64,000 nucleotides of DNA, taken from assembly GCF_001038625.1 (NCBI RefSeq), contig NZ_CP011803.1, positions 434,001-498,000 on the forward strand. Reading direction: 5' to 3'. A program made the position numbers and the translations under genes. The stretch is from Clostridium carboxidivorans P7. GTDB taxonomy: Bacteria; Bacillota; Clostridia; Clostridiales; Clostridiaceae. The notes below the pieces were generated by a model. It made no database searches, was not told where the DNA came from, and saw nothing but the letters and a program-made list of their open reading frames with translations. Shown here one piece after another: positions 35,752 to 45,522 of the stretch (its first letter is position 1; each line of letters starts with the position of its first letter).

Positions 35752-36491
35752 ACTTCATTCCTCCATTTTATTAGTTTATTTTCTAAAATATCTATTATAA
35801 AAACAAATATTACTGCAATAAGAGATAAAATTACTATAGGTGCAAAGACTCCTGCACCATCTAGTTGAGTCATCATTCTTTTGCTAAAGTATCCAAGACC
35901 TGATTGAGCTCCAAGCCATTCACTAATGGCAGCACCTATTACACTAAGGGGTACAGATATTTTTAGTGCTGAAAAAAAGTATGGTAATGCTGAAGGCAAT
36001 TTTAACTTAATAAATATATCTTTTTTGGTAGCCCCATAAGTAATTAACAATTCTTCCATTTCTCTCTTAGTGGATCTAAGGCCATCATATACATTAATTG
36101 TAATAGGAAAAAAAGTCATAAGTATGGTTGCTAATACTTTGCTCCATATGCTGTAACCAAACCAAAGTACAAATATAGGAGCCAAAGCTGTAATTGGTAC
36201 AGTTTGAGTTATCACCACAAGAGGATATATTGCATTTTGAATTTTTCCATTTAAACTCATGAGTATGGCCAAGAATACTCCGAAAATCAATGATATAACA
36301 AGTCCTAAAAAAGTAACCCATAGTGTAGCAGGAAGATGTACTGTAAATAGTGGATCCCTTAGTTCCCAAGTTCTTTGTAAAATTTTGCTTGGGGAGGGCA
36401 GTATATACGCTGCATCTATTTTTCGTGCTATAGCTTCCCAAATTAGAAAAAATGAAATTCCTACAATTATTGATGATGTGTATTTTTTCAT
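35748..36491 (-). CDS. thiX: Thiamine-precursor ABC transporter permease (ThiX type)
   Basis: A 247-residue membrane protein with six helices and the binding-protein-dependent permease signature near GATKKDIFIKLKLPSALPYFF (EAA loop). It belongs to the SsuC/TauC/ThiX group (BPD_transp_1). It overlaps the ATPase gene upstream and the lipoprotein gene downstream by four bases each. Assignment to thiamine precursors rests on the TPP riboswitch and TenA in the same operon, since the group also contains sulfonate permeases. Confidence 0.9.
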   Translation of the reverse strand: MKKYTSSIIVGISFFLIWEAIARKIDAAYILPSPSKILQRTWELRDPLFTVHLPATLWVTFLGLVISLIFGVFLAILMSLNGKIQNAIYPLVVITQTVPITALAPIFVLWFGYSIWSKVLATILMTFFPITINVYDGLRSTKREMEELLITYGATKKDIFIKLKLPSALPYFFSALKISVPLSVIGAAISEWLGAQSGLGYFSKRMMTQLDGAGVFAPIVILSLIAVIFVFIIDILENKLIKWRNEV

Positions 36492-37240
36492 AGTTCAACC
36501 CTCTGTTTCAATTCATTTATAAGTTTTTCTTTTATGTCCAATATTTCTGGTCTGCTTAACATGTGCCTATCTCTTGGATAGCTTAGAGGAACTACTACTT
36601 CCTTTAACTGAGTTATAGGTTTTTGGGAAACCACTAATATTTTACTTGATAGAAATAAAGCTTCTTCAACATCATGAGTTATAAATAATATGGTTTTTTT
36701 AAACGAAGACCATTGAGTTAGCAGCCATTCTTGCATTGATAGTTTAGTTATAGCATCTAAAGCACTGAAAGGTTCATCCAGAAGCATAATTTCAGACCCG
36801 GTAAGCAAAGTTCTTATAAATGAAACCCTCTGTTTCATTCCGCCTGATAAGTCCTTTGGATATTTATATTTATAACTTCCAAGACCAAATGTTTCTAAAA
36901 ATTTTTCTGCTTCCTTCTTAGCTTGTTTGGGGTTATTTTCACGTATTTCAAGTGGAAGTGAAGCATTTTCTAAAATGTTTCTCCAGGGAATTAATAAATC
37001 CTTTTGAGGCATATAGCCTATATAACCTTTTAAATTATTAATATCATTGTCATTTATGAAAATGTTTCCAGAATAGCCATGTTCTAAACCACAAATAAGC
37101 CTGAATATAGTACTTTTTCCACATCCGCTTGGGCCTATTATACTTATAAAATCTCCTCTATGTACTTTGAAGCTCAAGTTCTCTATAAGAGGAGCTGCAT
37201 CATTTTCATATTTGAAATTAACATTGCAGAATTTTAACAT
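36488..37240 (-). CDS. thiZ: Thiamine-precursor ABC transporter ATP-binding protein (ThiZ type)
   Basis: A 250-residue ATPase: Walker A GPSGCGKST, Q-loop YMPQKDLLIPWRN, signature LSGGMKQRVSF, Walker B MLLDEPFSALD, switch His LFITHDVEEA. It is of the nitrate/sulfonate/taurine class that pairs with ThiX-like permeases. Six bases separate it from tenA, and it overlaps the permease gene by four bases. It powers uptake of the precursor handled by TenA. Confidence 0.92.
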   Translation of the reverse strand: MLKFCNVNFKYENDAAPLIENLSFKVHRGDFISIIGPSGCGKSTIFRLICGLEHGYSGNIFINDNDINNLKGYIGYMPQKDLLIPWRNILENASLPLEIRENNPKQAKKEAEKFLETFGLGSYKYKYPKDLSGGMKQRVSFIRTLLTGSEIMLLDEPFSALDAITKLSMQEWLLTQWSSFKKTILFITHDVEEALFLSSKILVVSQKPITQLKEVVVPLSYPRDRHMLSRPEILDIKEKLINELKQRVEL

Positions 37241-37246
37241 AAAAAA

Positions 37247-37906
37247 TTACATCTCCTTGTTATAGGCCATGTCCCAAAACATGAGTTCATATTTACTACA
37301 GTTTATAAATATTTCCGTTAACCTATCTAATTCTTTCTCTGACAAGTGTTTTCCAAGGTCATCTACTAAATCTAAAAGCCATTGTACTTCTTCCTTATAA
37401 TCTTCTGAAATATAGCCCTTTATCCATTTGCCATAAAATTCATTGTCTAAAGAACCATTAATTTTACTTAAATTTGTAGCAATTTTTAAGTAACTCCATG
37501 CGCAGGATAACAATGAAACAGCAACATCTCCCAAAGAGCCTGCTTGAGAAACAGCAAGCATGTAATGTGTATATGAAGTATTGGCAAGTGATGCTTTAGT
37601 GTTTTTAACTTCTTCTGGCGTAATTCCTAATTCCTCCATATAAGAGCGGTGAATATTCATTTCACCATTTAATATACCATTTACTGTGCTGGAAAAACCC
37701 TGCATTACTTCTTCTGTTTCAGCTTTAACTACACCTAAAGCATAAACTTTAGCGTAATCTAATAGGTAAATATAATCTTGTATCATATAAAATTTAAATT
37801 TATCTTTATCTAAAGTTCCTTCGCCTATTCCCCTAACAAATGGATGTACGTAATAAGAATCCCAAATGTCTTTAACGCTTTTATATAGGGTATCTGAAAA
37901 TTTCAT
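37247..37906 (-). CDS. tenA: Aminopyrimidine aminohydrolase / thiaminase II
   Basis: A 219-residue helical enzyme that hydrolyses aminomethyl-HMP to HMP in thiamine salvage. Active-site residues are visible: the Asp of FYMIQDYIYLLDYAK, catalytic Cys in SLLSCAWSY (about residue 135), and the Glu of CSKYELMFWDMAY near the C-terminus. First gene after the riboswitch; GGAGG precedes the ATG. With the ABC transporter it forms an import-and-salvage unit for degraded thiamine, as in bacilli; thiD and thiE are not here. Confidence 0.95.
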   Translation of the reverse strand: MKFSDTLYKSVKDIWDSYYVHPFVRGIGEGTLDKDKFKFYMIQDYIYLLDYAKVYALGVVKAETEEVMQGFSSTVNGILNGEMNIHRSYMEELGITPEEVKNTKASLANTSYTHYMLAVSQAGSLGDVAVSLLSCAWSYLKIATNLSKINGSLDNEFYGKWIKGYISEDYKEEVQWLLDLVDDLGKHLSEKELDRLTEIFINCSKYELMFWDMAYNKEM

Positions 37907-37987
37907 TTTAAATCCTCCTCATTATTAAGTTTTGTTGAACTTGTATTTTATTTGAAATGCAATGTAGTTTATTGCTTAAAATTAAAA

Positions 37988-38016
37988 AGGTACAAACCAA
38001 CAAGAGGTTTGTACCT
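37988..38016 (-). terminator. Riboswitch-controlled terminator before tenA
   Basis: AGGTACAAACC and GGTTTGTACCT make a perfect 11-bp stem with a 7-base loop; reading on the minus strand, a T run follows (37988-37984). It sits between the TPP aptamer and tenA, so it is the expression platform: TPP bound, transcription ends. Confidence 0.92.
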
Positions 38017-38034
38017 ATAATCCTTAATTATATA

Positions 38035-38130
38035 AAGCCTCTTCCTACGCTGGTATTATCCAGATCAGGTTATAGGGTCTAAAAATTAATATTTTTACTC
38101 TCAGCTGGTAACACCAGCCCCCCTGGGATT
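38035..38130 (-). ncRNA. TPP riboswitch (THI element)
   Basis: On the minus strand the conserved THI-box parts appear in order: GGGGGGCTGG, ACCAGCTGAGA, a variable AT-rich P3 arm, ACCCTATAACCTGATCTGGA and TAATACCAGCGTAGGAA. These are the pyrimidine-sensing (CUGAGA) and pyrophosphate-sensing (ACCUGAUCUGG, GCGnAGGAA) elements of the TPP aptamer. It controls tenA-thiZXY downstream through the adjacent terminator. Confidence 0.97.
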
Positions 38131-38440
38131 TCTGCTATTTAATTTTGTATTTACAAGTTTATGTTACTACAATATACTAATGTCGTCAATAGAGTTAAAG
38201 TATGTTAACTAAATATTTATTAACATTTATGTCAATAATATCAATAAATTAAATAATCTTCAAAATATTTCTTAATTAATTATAGATAGTATAATTAAAA
38301 AATATTGCAATAGATACTGCAAATTTTTAAGTTAATTGCAAGTTTTAGAAAATTTCCAAAGGATTTTATATTTTTATGACGAATATAGACAATAGAAACT
38401 CATGTGTAATATGTAAAATAGTAAATGGGGGGACATAATT
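38131..38440. other. Intergenic region between the riboswitch and an MCP gene
   Basis: Divergent promoters for the tenA operon (minus) and the MCP (plus) must lie here. The sequence is AT-rich without a clear -35/-10 pair, and no gene or structured RNA was recognised. Confidence 0.35.
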
Positions 38441-40141
38441 ATGAACAGAATAATAAAGTTTAAGTTTAAAGGGAAGATAATTTCCGTTATCACTTTAATG
38501 TTACTATTCTTGGCTTCGGCGATTTTATCTATTGTATATTATAAAATTAATGGCATTGTTGAAGAAAATGTAAACAATCAGCTTAAAATTAGTAACAATA
38601 GCGGTTATAGAATTTTAAATGAAAAATATCAAGGGGATTGGAAAATAGAAGGTGGGAACCTTCTTAAAGGTAAAAAGATATTAAATGAAGATACTGAATT
38701 GGTAGATAATATAAAAACTGATACTAATTCTATATGTACTATATTTTTAAATGATACAAGGGTTTCAACTAATGTCACGATGGATGGAAAAAGAGCTGTA
38801 GGAACTAAAATGTCTGACAAAGTTGCTGATGTAGTTTTAAAACAAGGAAAAGCATATGAGGGTGAGGCAGTTGTAGTAGGAAGTGTATATCAAACAAGAT
38901 ATACACCAATTAAAGATTCCAGTGACAAAGTTATAGGTGCTTTCTTTGTTGGAGTTGAAAAGGAAAATATAGTTTCCAAGGTAAGAAATATTATGGTAAT
39001 AATTGTATTAGTATCTTTAGGTGCCATAGCTTTAGGTATTATTCTTGCCACTATTATGGTAAAACGCATATCTAAAAACATTAATAAAATACAAGAATTT
39101 CTACAAAATATTTCAAATGGAGACTTGAAAAGTACTTGTGAGATAAATTCAAATGATGAAACTAAAGAAATTGCACAGCATTTAAACAACACTACAGCAA
39201 CTTTCAAGAAAATGATAGAAAATGTAATGGAGGAATCAGAAAATATTAAGCATGTAGTTGATGATGTTTCGGTAAAGGTTGATGGATTGAATTCAAATAT
39301 AGAGGATGTGTCAGAAGATACAGAGGAGTTATCTGCAGGTATGGAGCAAACGGCAGCATCGTCACAAGAAATGAATACTACTGCCCAAGAGATTGAAAAA
39401 TCAGTAGAATCCATAGCAAAGAATTCTCAAAATGCTGTAAATGAAGTTTTGGAGATTAGTAAAAGAGCAGTTTATACAAAAGAAAGTGTAAATGATGCAC
39501 AGAGAAAGGCTTCTGATGTTTTCTTGAAAACAAAGGAAGAACTTGAAAAAGCTATTGAAAATTCAAAAATTGTAGAACAAATAAATGTTTTATCTGAGTC
39601 TATAATACAAATAACTTCTCAAACCAATATGCTTGCATTAAATGCAGCTATAGAAGCTGCTAGTGCAGGAGAGGCAGGAAGAGGGTTTTCAATAGTAGCT
39701 GAGGAAATTAGGAAGCTTGCAGAACAGTCAAAGAATACAGTTATGCAGATACAAAGTGTTACAGGAAAAGTTACAGCATCAGTTAATGAGCTTTCAAACA
39801 GTTCAAATAAGTTACTTGATTTTGTATCTAATGATGTGCAAAATGACTATAAAACGCTGCTTGATGTTGCAGACAAGTATAGCGAAGATGCAAAATTTGT
39901 GGATGAGCTTATTAAAAATTTTAATTCTACTTCAGAGGAATTATTGATTAGAATAAAAGATGTATTAAAATCTATTGATGGTATGGCTAAATTATCAGGT
40001 GAAGGAGTTAGTGCAACTACTGATATTGCACAAAAAGTAATGGATATAACTTTAAAATCCAACGATATTTTTAAGTTGACAAAGAAATCCAAGAATAGTT
40101 CTGAAAAATTAAAAGAACAAATTTCCAAATTTGATATTTAA
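38441..40141 (+). CDS. Methyl-accepting chemotaxis protein with single-Cache sensor, variant tip
   Basis: A 566-residue chemoreceptor: TM1 about 13-32, an external single-Cache domain (about 35-180: [18 protein letters not shown] and [23 protein letters not shown]), TM2 about 183-207, HAMP, signalling hairpin. The tip reads [19 protein letters not shown]. The residue that is Arg in nearly all MCPs (R388 of E. coli Tsr) is Ser here, encoded AGT. The rest of the tip is normal, so it may signal weakly or be locked; this is inference. AATGGGGGG precedes the ATG. An AI-2E family permease gene follows after 80 bases. Confidence 0.92.
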   Translation: MNRIIKFKFKGKIISVITLMLLFLASAILSIVYYKINGIVEENVNNQLKISNNSGYRILNEKYQGDWKIEGGNLLKGKKILNEDTELVDNIKTDTNSICTIFLNDTRVSTNVTMDGKRAVGTKMSDKVADVVLKQGKAYEGEAVVVGSVYQTRYTPIKDSSDKVIGAFFVGVEKENIVSKVRNIMVIIVLVSLGAIALGIILATIMVKRISKNINKIQEFLQNISNGDLKSTCEINSNDETKEIAQHLNNTTATFKKMIENVMEESENIKHVVDDVSVKVDGLNSNIEDVSEDTEELSAGMEQTAASSQEMNTTAQEIEKSVESIAKNSQNAVNEVLEISKRAVYTKESVNDAQRKASDVFLKTKEELEKAIENSKIVEQINVLSESIIQITSQTNMLALNAAIEAASAGEAGRGFSIVAEEIRKLAEQSKNTVMQIQSVTGKVTASVNELSNSSNKLLDFVSNDVQNDYKTLLDVADKYSEDAKFVDELIKNFNSTSEELLIRIKDVLKSIDGMAKLSGEGVSATTDIAQKVMDITLKSNDIFKLTKKSKNSSEKLKEQISKFDI

Positions 40142-40222
40142 CCTTTAATAATTGCTTATAAGTTCATTATTATTGCAAAGCAATTATATAAAAAATAACT
40201 TAATTAAAGTAGAGAGGCGAAG

Positions 40223-41389
40223 ATGAAAATAGATAAAAAATTATTACAATATTGTGTATATGCCGCGGCAACAGTGCTTTTTGTTTATGCGGTTATAATG
40301 TTTTTTAATAATGTAGGAGGTATATTATCCTTACTCAATAATATATTAAATAAAATTATTGGGGTTTTAAAACCATTTTTTATTGCATTAGTAATTGTGT
40401 ACCTGTTGAAACCAGGTGTAAAAAGTGTTGAAAATTTTCTAGAAAAGAAAAAAATATTGAAAAAACCATCTAGTAGAAGAGCAATTGGAATTTTAGTAGT
40501 ATATGCGTTAGTAACAGGGATTTTTGTAGCTGTTATTAGTGGAATATATATTATGGTTGGAGGAAAAGTTTCTAGTAATGTGACTATATCCAATATGGGA
40601 ATGTTTCTTACTGATTATTTAAAGAATTCTACATTGTCTGTTACTTCTATAAATGAAAAACTAGCAAGTTTAAATATATCAATACCAGGTAATTTAAATG
40701 ATAAAATTGCTGAAATAGTAAGTTCTATACAGTCATATTTTTCTGCCAGTATAGGTTCAATAACAAATTCTGTTGTGTCCATAGGTGGAAATATAGCTTC
40801 ATTTTTTATAGCCGTGGTGTTGAGTATCTATCTAATACAGGATTTTGAATACTTTATGGATTTGTGGAATAAGATTTTTGATCTTATATTTGGAAAAAGT
40901 AAGGTAGGCAATAAATTAAAAGAAATATTAAATATTGTGGATGATACATTTTATAGATATATAAGAGGACAGCTATTGGAAGCTGGCATTGTAGGAGTTT
41001 TATCAGCTATAGTATTGTATTTTATTAAAATAGACTATGCATTAATGATAGGAATTATTGCAGGTATTTGTAATATGATACCATATATTGGACCTGTTGT
41101 TGGAACTGTTTTAGCAGTAATTATGGCATTATTAAGTGGAGAGCCTATTACAGCATTATGGGCGATTATTGGAATGCTTGTAGTCCAACAAGTGGACAAT
41201 AATTTATTAGCACCTAAAATAGTAGGGGATAGTGTTGGACTTCATCCGGTATTTACCATGGTTGCAATTCTTGTAGGTGGAAATGTAGGTGGTCTTATAG
41301 GAATGCTTATAGCTGTACCAGCAGCGGCTTCTTTAAAAAGGTTAATTAGTAAGTGGTATGCTTATCACATGAGCCAAGTAACTGAGTGA
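40223..41389 (+). CDS. AI-2E family transporter (PF01594 permease)
   Basis: A 388-residue protein with about eight helices: two near the N-terminus, a soluble region from about 115 to 190 and the conserved C-terminal part LMIGIIAGICNMIPYIGPVVG, DNNLLAPKIVGDSVGLHP and GGLIGMLIAVPAAASL. Members have been linked to autoinducer-2 export or to Na+/H+ antiport; the name is historical and the substrate is open. AGAGAGG precedes the ATG. The region just after its stop was interrupted by an IS256-family element that now separates it from its original downstream sequence. Confidence 0.88.
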   Translation: MKIDKKLLQYCVYAAATVLFVYAVIMFFNNVGGILSLLNNILNKIIGVLKPFFIALVIVYLLKPGVKSVENFLEKKKILKKPSSRRAIGILVVYALVTGIFVAVISGIYIMVGGKVSSNVTISNMGMFLTDYLKNSTLSVTSINEKLASLNISIPGNLNDKIAEIVSSIQSYFSASIGSITNSVVSIGGNIASFFIAVVLSIYLIQDFEYFMDLWNKIFDLIFGKSKVGNKLKEILNIVDDTFYRYIRGQLLEAGIVGVLSAIVLYFIKIDYALMIGIIAGICNMIPYIGPVVGTVLAVIMALLSGEPITALWAIIGMLVVQQVDNNLLAPKIVGDSVGLHPVFTMVAILVGGNVGGLIGMLIAVPAAASLKRLISKWYAYHMSQVTE

Positions 41390-41458
41390 TTAGGGTAAGT
41401 TTCACAGTTGAAAAAATAATGTGACATAAGCGTATGTAAGCGAAGTAACTTTCAACTG

Positions 41459-42996
41459 GAGAACGCACGTAGCTTTGTGTAAATTTAAATTGATATGATA
41501 AAATTTATTTGGAAATTACTACTGGTATATACATCAGTAGTAATTTTTTGTCTTTTGGGAATGCTAAATAATGAGATAGTATAACTCGTATTTGTTATTA
41601 TAGTTTGCAAAACTTTTATTTTTATTCACATTTATTTAAAAAATATAAGCGTAGCTTTCTATATATATTGTTCAAGCCTATCTTCAAACATTATGCTGAG
41701 TTGAGCCAATGTTAGAGACCAGTTCTGGCTAGGTGAAATCCATTTTTTCATAATCTGTTCTGTAGCTAAGTATAATGCCTTCATTAGTGAATCATCCGTA
41801 GGAAATGAAGTTCTAATCTTTGTAAATTTCCTCAATTGCCTATTGAATCCCTCTAATGCATTGGTAGTATATATTATCCTTCTAATCTCTGGTGGAAAAT
41901 CAAAATAAGTAGATAAGTTTTGCCAATTGTTCCTCCATGATTGTATTACTATTGAATATTTTTCACCCCATGTATCTTCTAATGATTGAAGCGCATTTAA
42001 AGCTACATCCTCATTGGTGGCTTTATATACATTCTTTAGATCTTTCATAAAAGCTTTACTATCCTTTGATGCTATGTACTTTATAGAGTTTCTTATTTGA
42101 TGTACTATGCAATTTTGTATACTTACATTAGGAAATACGGCCTTTATAGCATCAGGTAGGCCTTTAAGTCCATCCATACAGGCAATTATTATATCCCTTA
42201 CTCCTCTATTTTTAAGATCATTACATACCGATAACCAAAACTTTGCTCCTTCCTGCTCTCCAACCCAAATTCCAAGTATATCTTTATAACCTTTAATATC
42301 TAAAGCCATACATATATAGGCAGCTTTGCTTACAATTCTGTGCTCTTCTTTAACTTTAAAATGAATTGCATCCATATACACTATAGGATATACACAGTCT
42401 AACGACCTATTTTGCCAGGCGATAGCCGTTTCCATAACCTTATCTGTTATTTTTGAAATCATCGCAGGAGATATATCTACCCCGTAAAGTTCATCTATTT
42501 CTGACTTAATGTCATCCACAGACATGCCTCTTGCATATAGTCCTATAACCTTTTTATCAAGCTCATTACAAACTGTTTCATATTTTTTCACGATTTTTGG
42601 TTCAAATTTTGAATTTCTGTCTCTTGGAACATTGACATCAACTTCTCCAAAGCTAGTTCTTATATTTTTTGAGCTATAGCCATTTCTATAATTCTTATTT
42701 TCACTAATATCTCTCTCATATTTCTCTCTACCGAGATGTTCTTCCATTTCGGCCTCTAGAAACTGTTGAATTATATCACCAAATAGACGCTGCATAAGTC
42801 CATTCTTACCGATTAAATCCTCCATACTCCTACATTTATTTAATTCTTTGTTAAAATCTATATCTGGTATTTGTAATTGCTTCATTTCATTTTCTCCTTT
42901 CATAAACCTCTATGTTATTTTTTCGATAAATACCAGTTATCTATGCAAAAAGAACGCAAATAGATTTGTAATTTACACAAATCTACTTGCGCTCCC
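41459..42996 (-). mobile_element. Complete IS256-family insertion sequence
   Basis: A 1,538-bp element with 27-bp terminal inverted repeats that match at 23 positions: GAGAACGCACGTAGCTTTGT on the left against GGGAGCGCAAGTAGATTTGT read inward from the right, both continuing GTAAATT. It is flanked by the direct repeat TTCAACTG. One intact transposase gene on the minus strand fills most of it. Intact ends, gene and duplication suggest a fairly recent insertion. Confidence 0.92.
41659..42885 (-). CDS. IS256 family transposase (Transposase_mut)
   Basis: About 408 residues, full length for the family. The DDE catalytic residues are present: YMDAIHFKV (first Asp), IIACMDGLKGLPDAI (second Asp) and TTNALEGFNRQLRKF (Glu). 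The helical insertion with CIVHQIRNSIKYI typical of mutator transposases lies between the second Asp and the Glu. ATG 42885 follows AAAGGAG; the longer frame starts six codons upstream at another ATG that overlaps that ribosome site. It appears functional. Confidence 0.95.
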   Translation of the reverse strand: MKQLQIPDIDFNKELNKCRSMEDLIGKNGLMQRLFGDIIQQFLEAEMEEHLGREKYERDISENKNYRNGYSSKNIRTSFGEVDVNVPRDRNSKFEPKIVKKYETVCNELDKKVIGLYARGMSVDDIKSEIDELYGVDISPAMISKITDKVMETAIAWQNRSLDCVYPIVYMDAIHFKVKEEHRIVSKAAYICMALDIKGYKDILGIWVGEQEGAKFWLSVCNDLKNRGVRDIIIACMDGLKGLPDAIKAVFPNVSIQNCIVHQIRNSIKYIASKDSKAFMKDLKNVYKATNEDVALNALQSLEDTWGEKYSIVIQSWRNNWQNLSTYFDFPPEIRRIIYTTNALEGFNRQLRKFTKIRTSFPTDDSLMKALYLATEQIMKKWISPSQNWSLTLAQLSIMFEDRLEQYI

Positions 42997-43228
42997 TTCA
43001 ACTGTACACATAATACTTATTATTTAGTTTAACAATATATCTACCTTGAAATTTAACTACATTTTCATGTCATCATGTGTAAGCAATTGCTTTTTAAACT
43101 AAATATATTAGTGCAATAGCATATTCAACATTAATTTTTGAGCATTATAAGTTAGTGGTACAAATATGCTTTTTGCTTACTAAAAGTATCTATAACAATG
43201 CAATTAGGTGCGTAAACATAAAGTTATT

Positions 43229-43471
43229 AGTTTGAATTTTAACTTTTATGCAGTGATATATGATAAGGGTGTCATCACATTAGCTAAATTGTTTTAGTAT
43301 TATTCTTAGCTCAAAATTTTTGAAAGCCTTAGAACTTTAGTCCTGTTTGAGGGAACCGAGTTTGACAAAGTTCTTAGGCTTTCAAAAATTTCGAGCTTTA
43401 GAATAATTAAAACATTTAGCCGTGATGACACCCTTATCATATATCACGAAGTAAAAGTTAAAATCCAAACT
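43229..43471. repeat. 243-bp near-palindrome between the IS and an MCP gene
   Basis: Two arms of about 100 bases face each other. The outer arms pair AGTTTGAATTTTAACTTTTA with its near-complement ending at 43471; the middle pairs GTGATATATGATAAGGGTGTCATCAC with GTGATGACACCC...ATATATCAC; the inner arms pair TGAAAGCCTTAGAACTTT with AAAGTTCTTAGGCTTTCA. The loop holds TTTGAGGGAACCGAGTTTGA. Mismatches are scattered, as if the fold is conserved. There is no T-tract on either side. It may be a structured RNA or a MITE-like element. The remaining ~220 bases before it hold nothing recognised. Confidence 0.7.
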
Positions 43472-43521
43472 TCCACTGTACCTTTACGTCGTAATATGCT
43501 TATATTTAGATAAAAATTATG

Positions 43522-45522
43522 TTAGTTAACTTTAAACTTAGTTATTTGTGTTTCTAACTGTTTTGCTAACATTTGAAGCTTGTTTGAATGCTGTGTAAAG
43601 TTTTCCATAGTAGCGGTTATTTCTTCTGTAGAAGCAGTAACTTCTTGTGAAGCAGAAGCTGTTTGCTCAGATATAGATGAAATATTTTCAATTTCAGCTA
43701 CTGTAGATTGTTTTTTATCATTTATGTCAACAATAGACATTTTTACTTCATCCACTTTAACAATCATCGTTTCGATGGATTTTAAAATATTATTAAATAT
43801 TTCTTGAGTCTTATTTACTGCTAAATACTGATCGTTTACTGCAGCTTCCGTTGAATTAATGGCACTTACTGCTGTTTCTGATTTTTTCTGTATAGCAGCT
43901 ATAATTTTCTTTATTTCTTCTGTGGAACTTTGTGATTGTTCAGCAAGAGTTCTTATTTCTTCTGCAACCACAGCAAATCCCTTACCAGCTTCGCCAGCAC
44001 GTGCGGATTCTATACTTGCATTTAATGATAAAAGATTAGTTTGTGATGTTATATCAGATATTGTTTCAGATATAATATTTATCTGCTTAGAACTTTCATT
44101 CATAGCACTAATTACATCATTTACTGATTTGGTAGCTATTTTAGCTTTATCTGATTTTTCTATTAAAGTATCTATCATAGAAAGTCCTTTTGAGCCTAAT
44201 TCTTTAGTGTCCTTTGAAATTTCATCCATTTCTTTAGAACTAATATTAATTTTATCTAATCTAGCGGATAAGTCCTCCATTTCCGAAGCACCTTTTTGAG
44301 CATTTTGTGCTTGTTCTGTTGCACCTAAAGAAACTTCTTCTATTGCTTTTGAAACTTCAGTTATGGAAGATGTTACTTCCTCGGACATATTAGCAAGGCT
44401 TGAGGATGTATCTAGTACAGTTTTAGAGGAATTTGTTACATTATTTATAAGCTCTGATATATTTCTCATCATTAAATTGAATGATTCAGCTAAATCCTTG
44501 AATTCATCTTTTGTTGTAGCGGTTATGGATACTGTCAAATCTCCATTTGAAGCTCTAGCAAACACATCTTTTAACTTTTTAATGTTATTAGCAATTCCCT
44601 TACTTAATAATAAGGATAGACCCACTGCAAATAATACCATTACTAATGTTATTAAAGAAGTTATTTGTAATATGGCCATTGTGTCGCTAGAAAGTTCAGT
44701 TTCATTTAAGCAGGCTACTAACTTCCAGCCTGTGAATTCATTTGTTTTATATACTCCAAATTTTTTAGCACCATTATATGTATAATTTATAAAACCGCTA
44801 TTTTCTGATTTTACTTTATCCCAAAAGGATAAATTAGCAGCTTCCTTTGTACCAACAAGTTCTTTGTTAGGATGAGCTAGAATAGTGCCTGATATATCAG
44901 AAATAAACACATATCCTGTAGTACCTATTTTTTGTGAAGATATTTTTTGTGAAAGAGTAGTTAATGAGCAATCCAGCCCAATAACTCCAACTACTTGTCC
45001 GTTTTTTTCTACTGTTTTTGCAAGCGTAACAACACTATTTCCAGTAGCAGCATCCTTGTAAGGAGGAGTTATTATAACTTTTCCTTTATTGTCTAAAGCT
45101 TGCTTATACCAATCTCTTTTGGTTGCATCATATCCATCAGGCATTTTTGCATTAGGGTATATTGTAAATTTTCCAGAGGAAGTTCCATAATATACTCCAA
45201 GTATATCTTTATCACTTTCCTTTACGCCTTTTAATATTTCTGATACAATTCCAGTATTATTGTCTGTATCAACATTTACAATGCCTGGATTACTCGCGGT
45301 AAGAGAAACTATATCTGAAAATCCATTGAAGTAATTAGTAAGACCATTTTCTATTTGTAAAATTGATTGAGAACTGGTAAGAGACAATTTTTTGTTAAGT
45401 ATTGATTTTGATTCTACATAAGAAACGGCTCCAGATATGATTAAGGGAATTAAACAAATTGATATTAAACTAATAACTAATTTGGTGCGAATACTATTTA
45501 GCTTGAAATTTTTGAAGTTCAT
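43522..45522 (-). CDS. Methyl-accepting chemotaxis protein with dCache_1 sensor, amino-acid motif
   Basis: A 666-residue chemoreceptor: TM1 about 13-35, external double Cache about 40-280, TM2 about 283-305, HAMP, signalling hairpin with tip [20 protein letters not shown]. The membrane-distal Cache carries [18 protein letters not shown] and GLDCSL, matching the published amino-acid-binding pattern of dCache_1AA receptors (Tyr, Arg, Trp-Tyr, Tyr-x-Asp, Asp). An amino-acid or amine ligand is therefore inferred. A GGAGCAAC-type ribosome site precedes the ATG. Monocistronic and divergent from the glf pair. Confidence 0.93.
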   Translation of the reverse strand: MNFKNFKLNSIRTKLVISLISICLIPLIISGAVSYVESKSILNKKLSLTSSQSILQIENGLTNYFNGFSDIVSLTASNPGIVNVDTDNNTGIVSEILKGVKESDKDILGVYYGTSSGKFTIYPNAKMPDGYDATKRDWYKQALDNKGKVIITPPYKDAATGNSVVTLAKTVEKNGQVVGVIGLDCSLTTLSQKISSQKIGTTGYVFISDISGTILAHPNKELVGTKEAANLSFWDKVKSENSGFINYTYNGAKKFGVYKTNEFTGWKLVACLNETELSSDTMAILQITSLITLVMVLFAVGLSLLLSKGIANNIKKLKDVFARASNGDLTVSITATTKDEFKDLAESFNLMMRNISELINNVTNSSKTVLDTSSSLANMSEEVTSSITEVSKAIEEVSLGATEQAQNAQKGASEMEDLSARLDKINISSKEMDEISKDTKELGSKGLSMIDTLIEKSDKAKIATKSVNDVISAMNESSKQINIISETISDITSQTNLLSLNASIESARAGEAGKGFAVVAEEIRTLAEQSQSSTEEIKKIIAAIQKKSETAVSAINSTEAAVNDQYLAVNKTQEIFNNILKSIETMIVKVDEVKMSIVDINDKKQSTVAEIENISSISEQTASASQEVTASTEEITATMENFTQHSNKLQMLAKQLETQITKFKVN

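Larger units (their letters stand above)
41451..43004. repeat. 8-bp target-site duplications flanking the IS256-family element
   Basis: TTCAACTG occurs at 41451-41458 and 42997-43004 directly outside the IS ends, the 8-bp duplication usual for IS256 elements. In the restored site it completes an inverted pair ACAGTTGAAA (from 41404) with TTTCAACTGT, so the element landed in one arm of a hairpin behind the AI-2E family gene. Confidence 0.88.

Noticed and set aside
40223..41389. AI-2E family name taken as evidence of quorum sensing
   Set aside because: Family members have differing reported roles and no luxS or AI-2 receptor is nearby.
43229..43471. Large palindrome considered as a terminator or an end of the IS256 element
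   Set aside because: No T-tract on either side; the IS ends and target duplication lie at 42996-43004, outside the palindrome.
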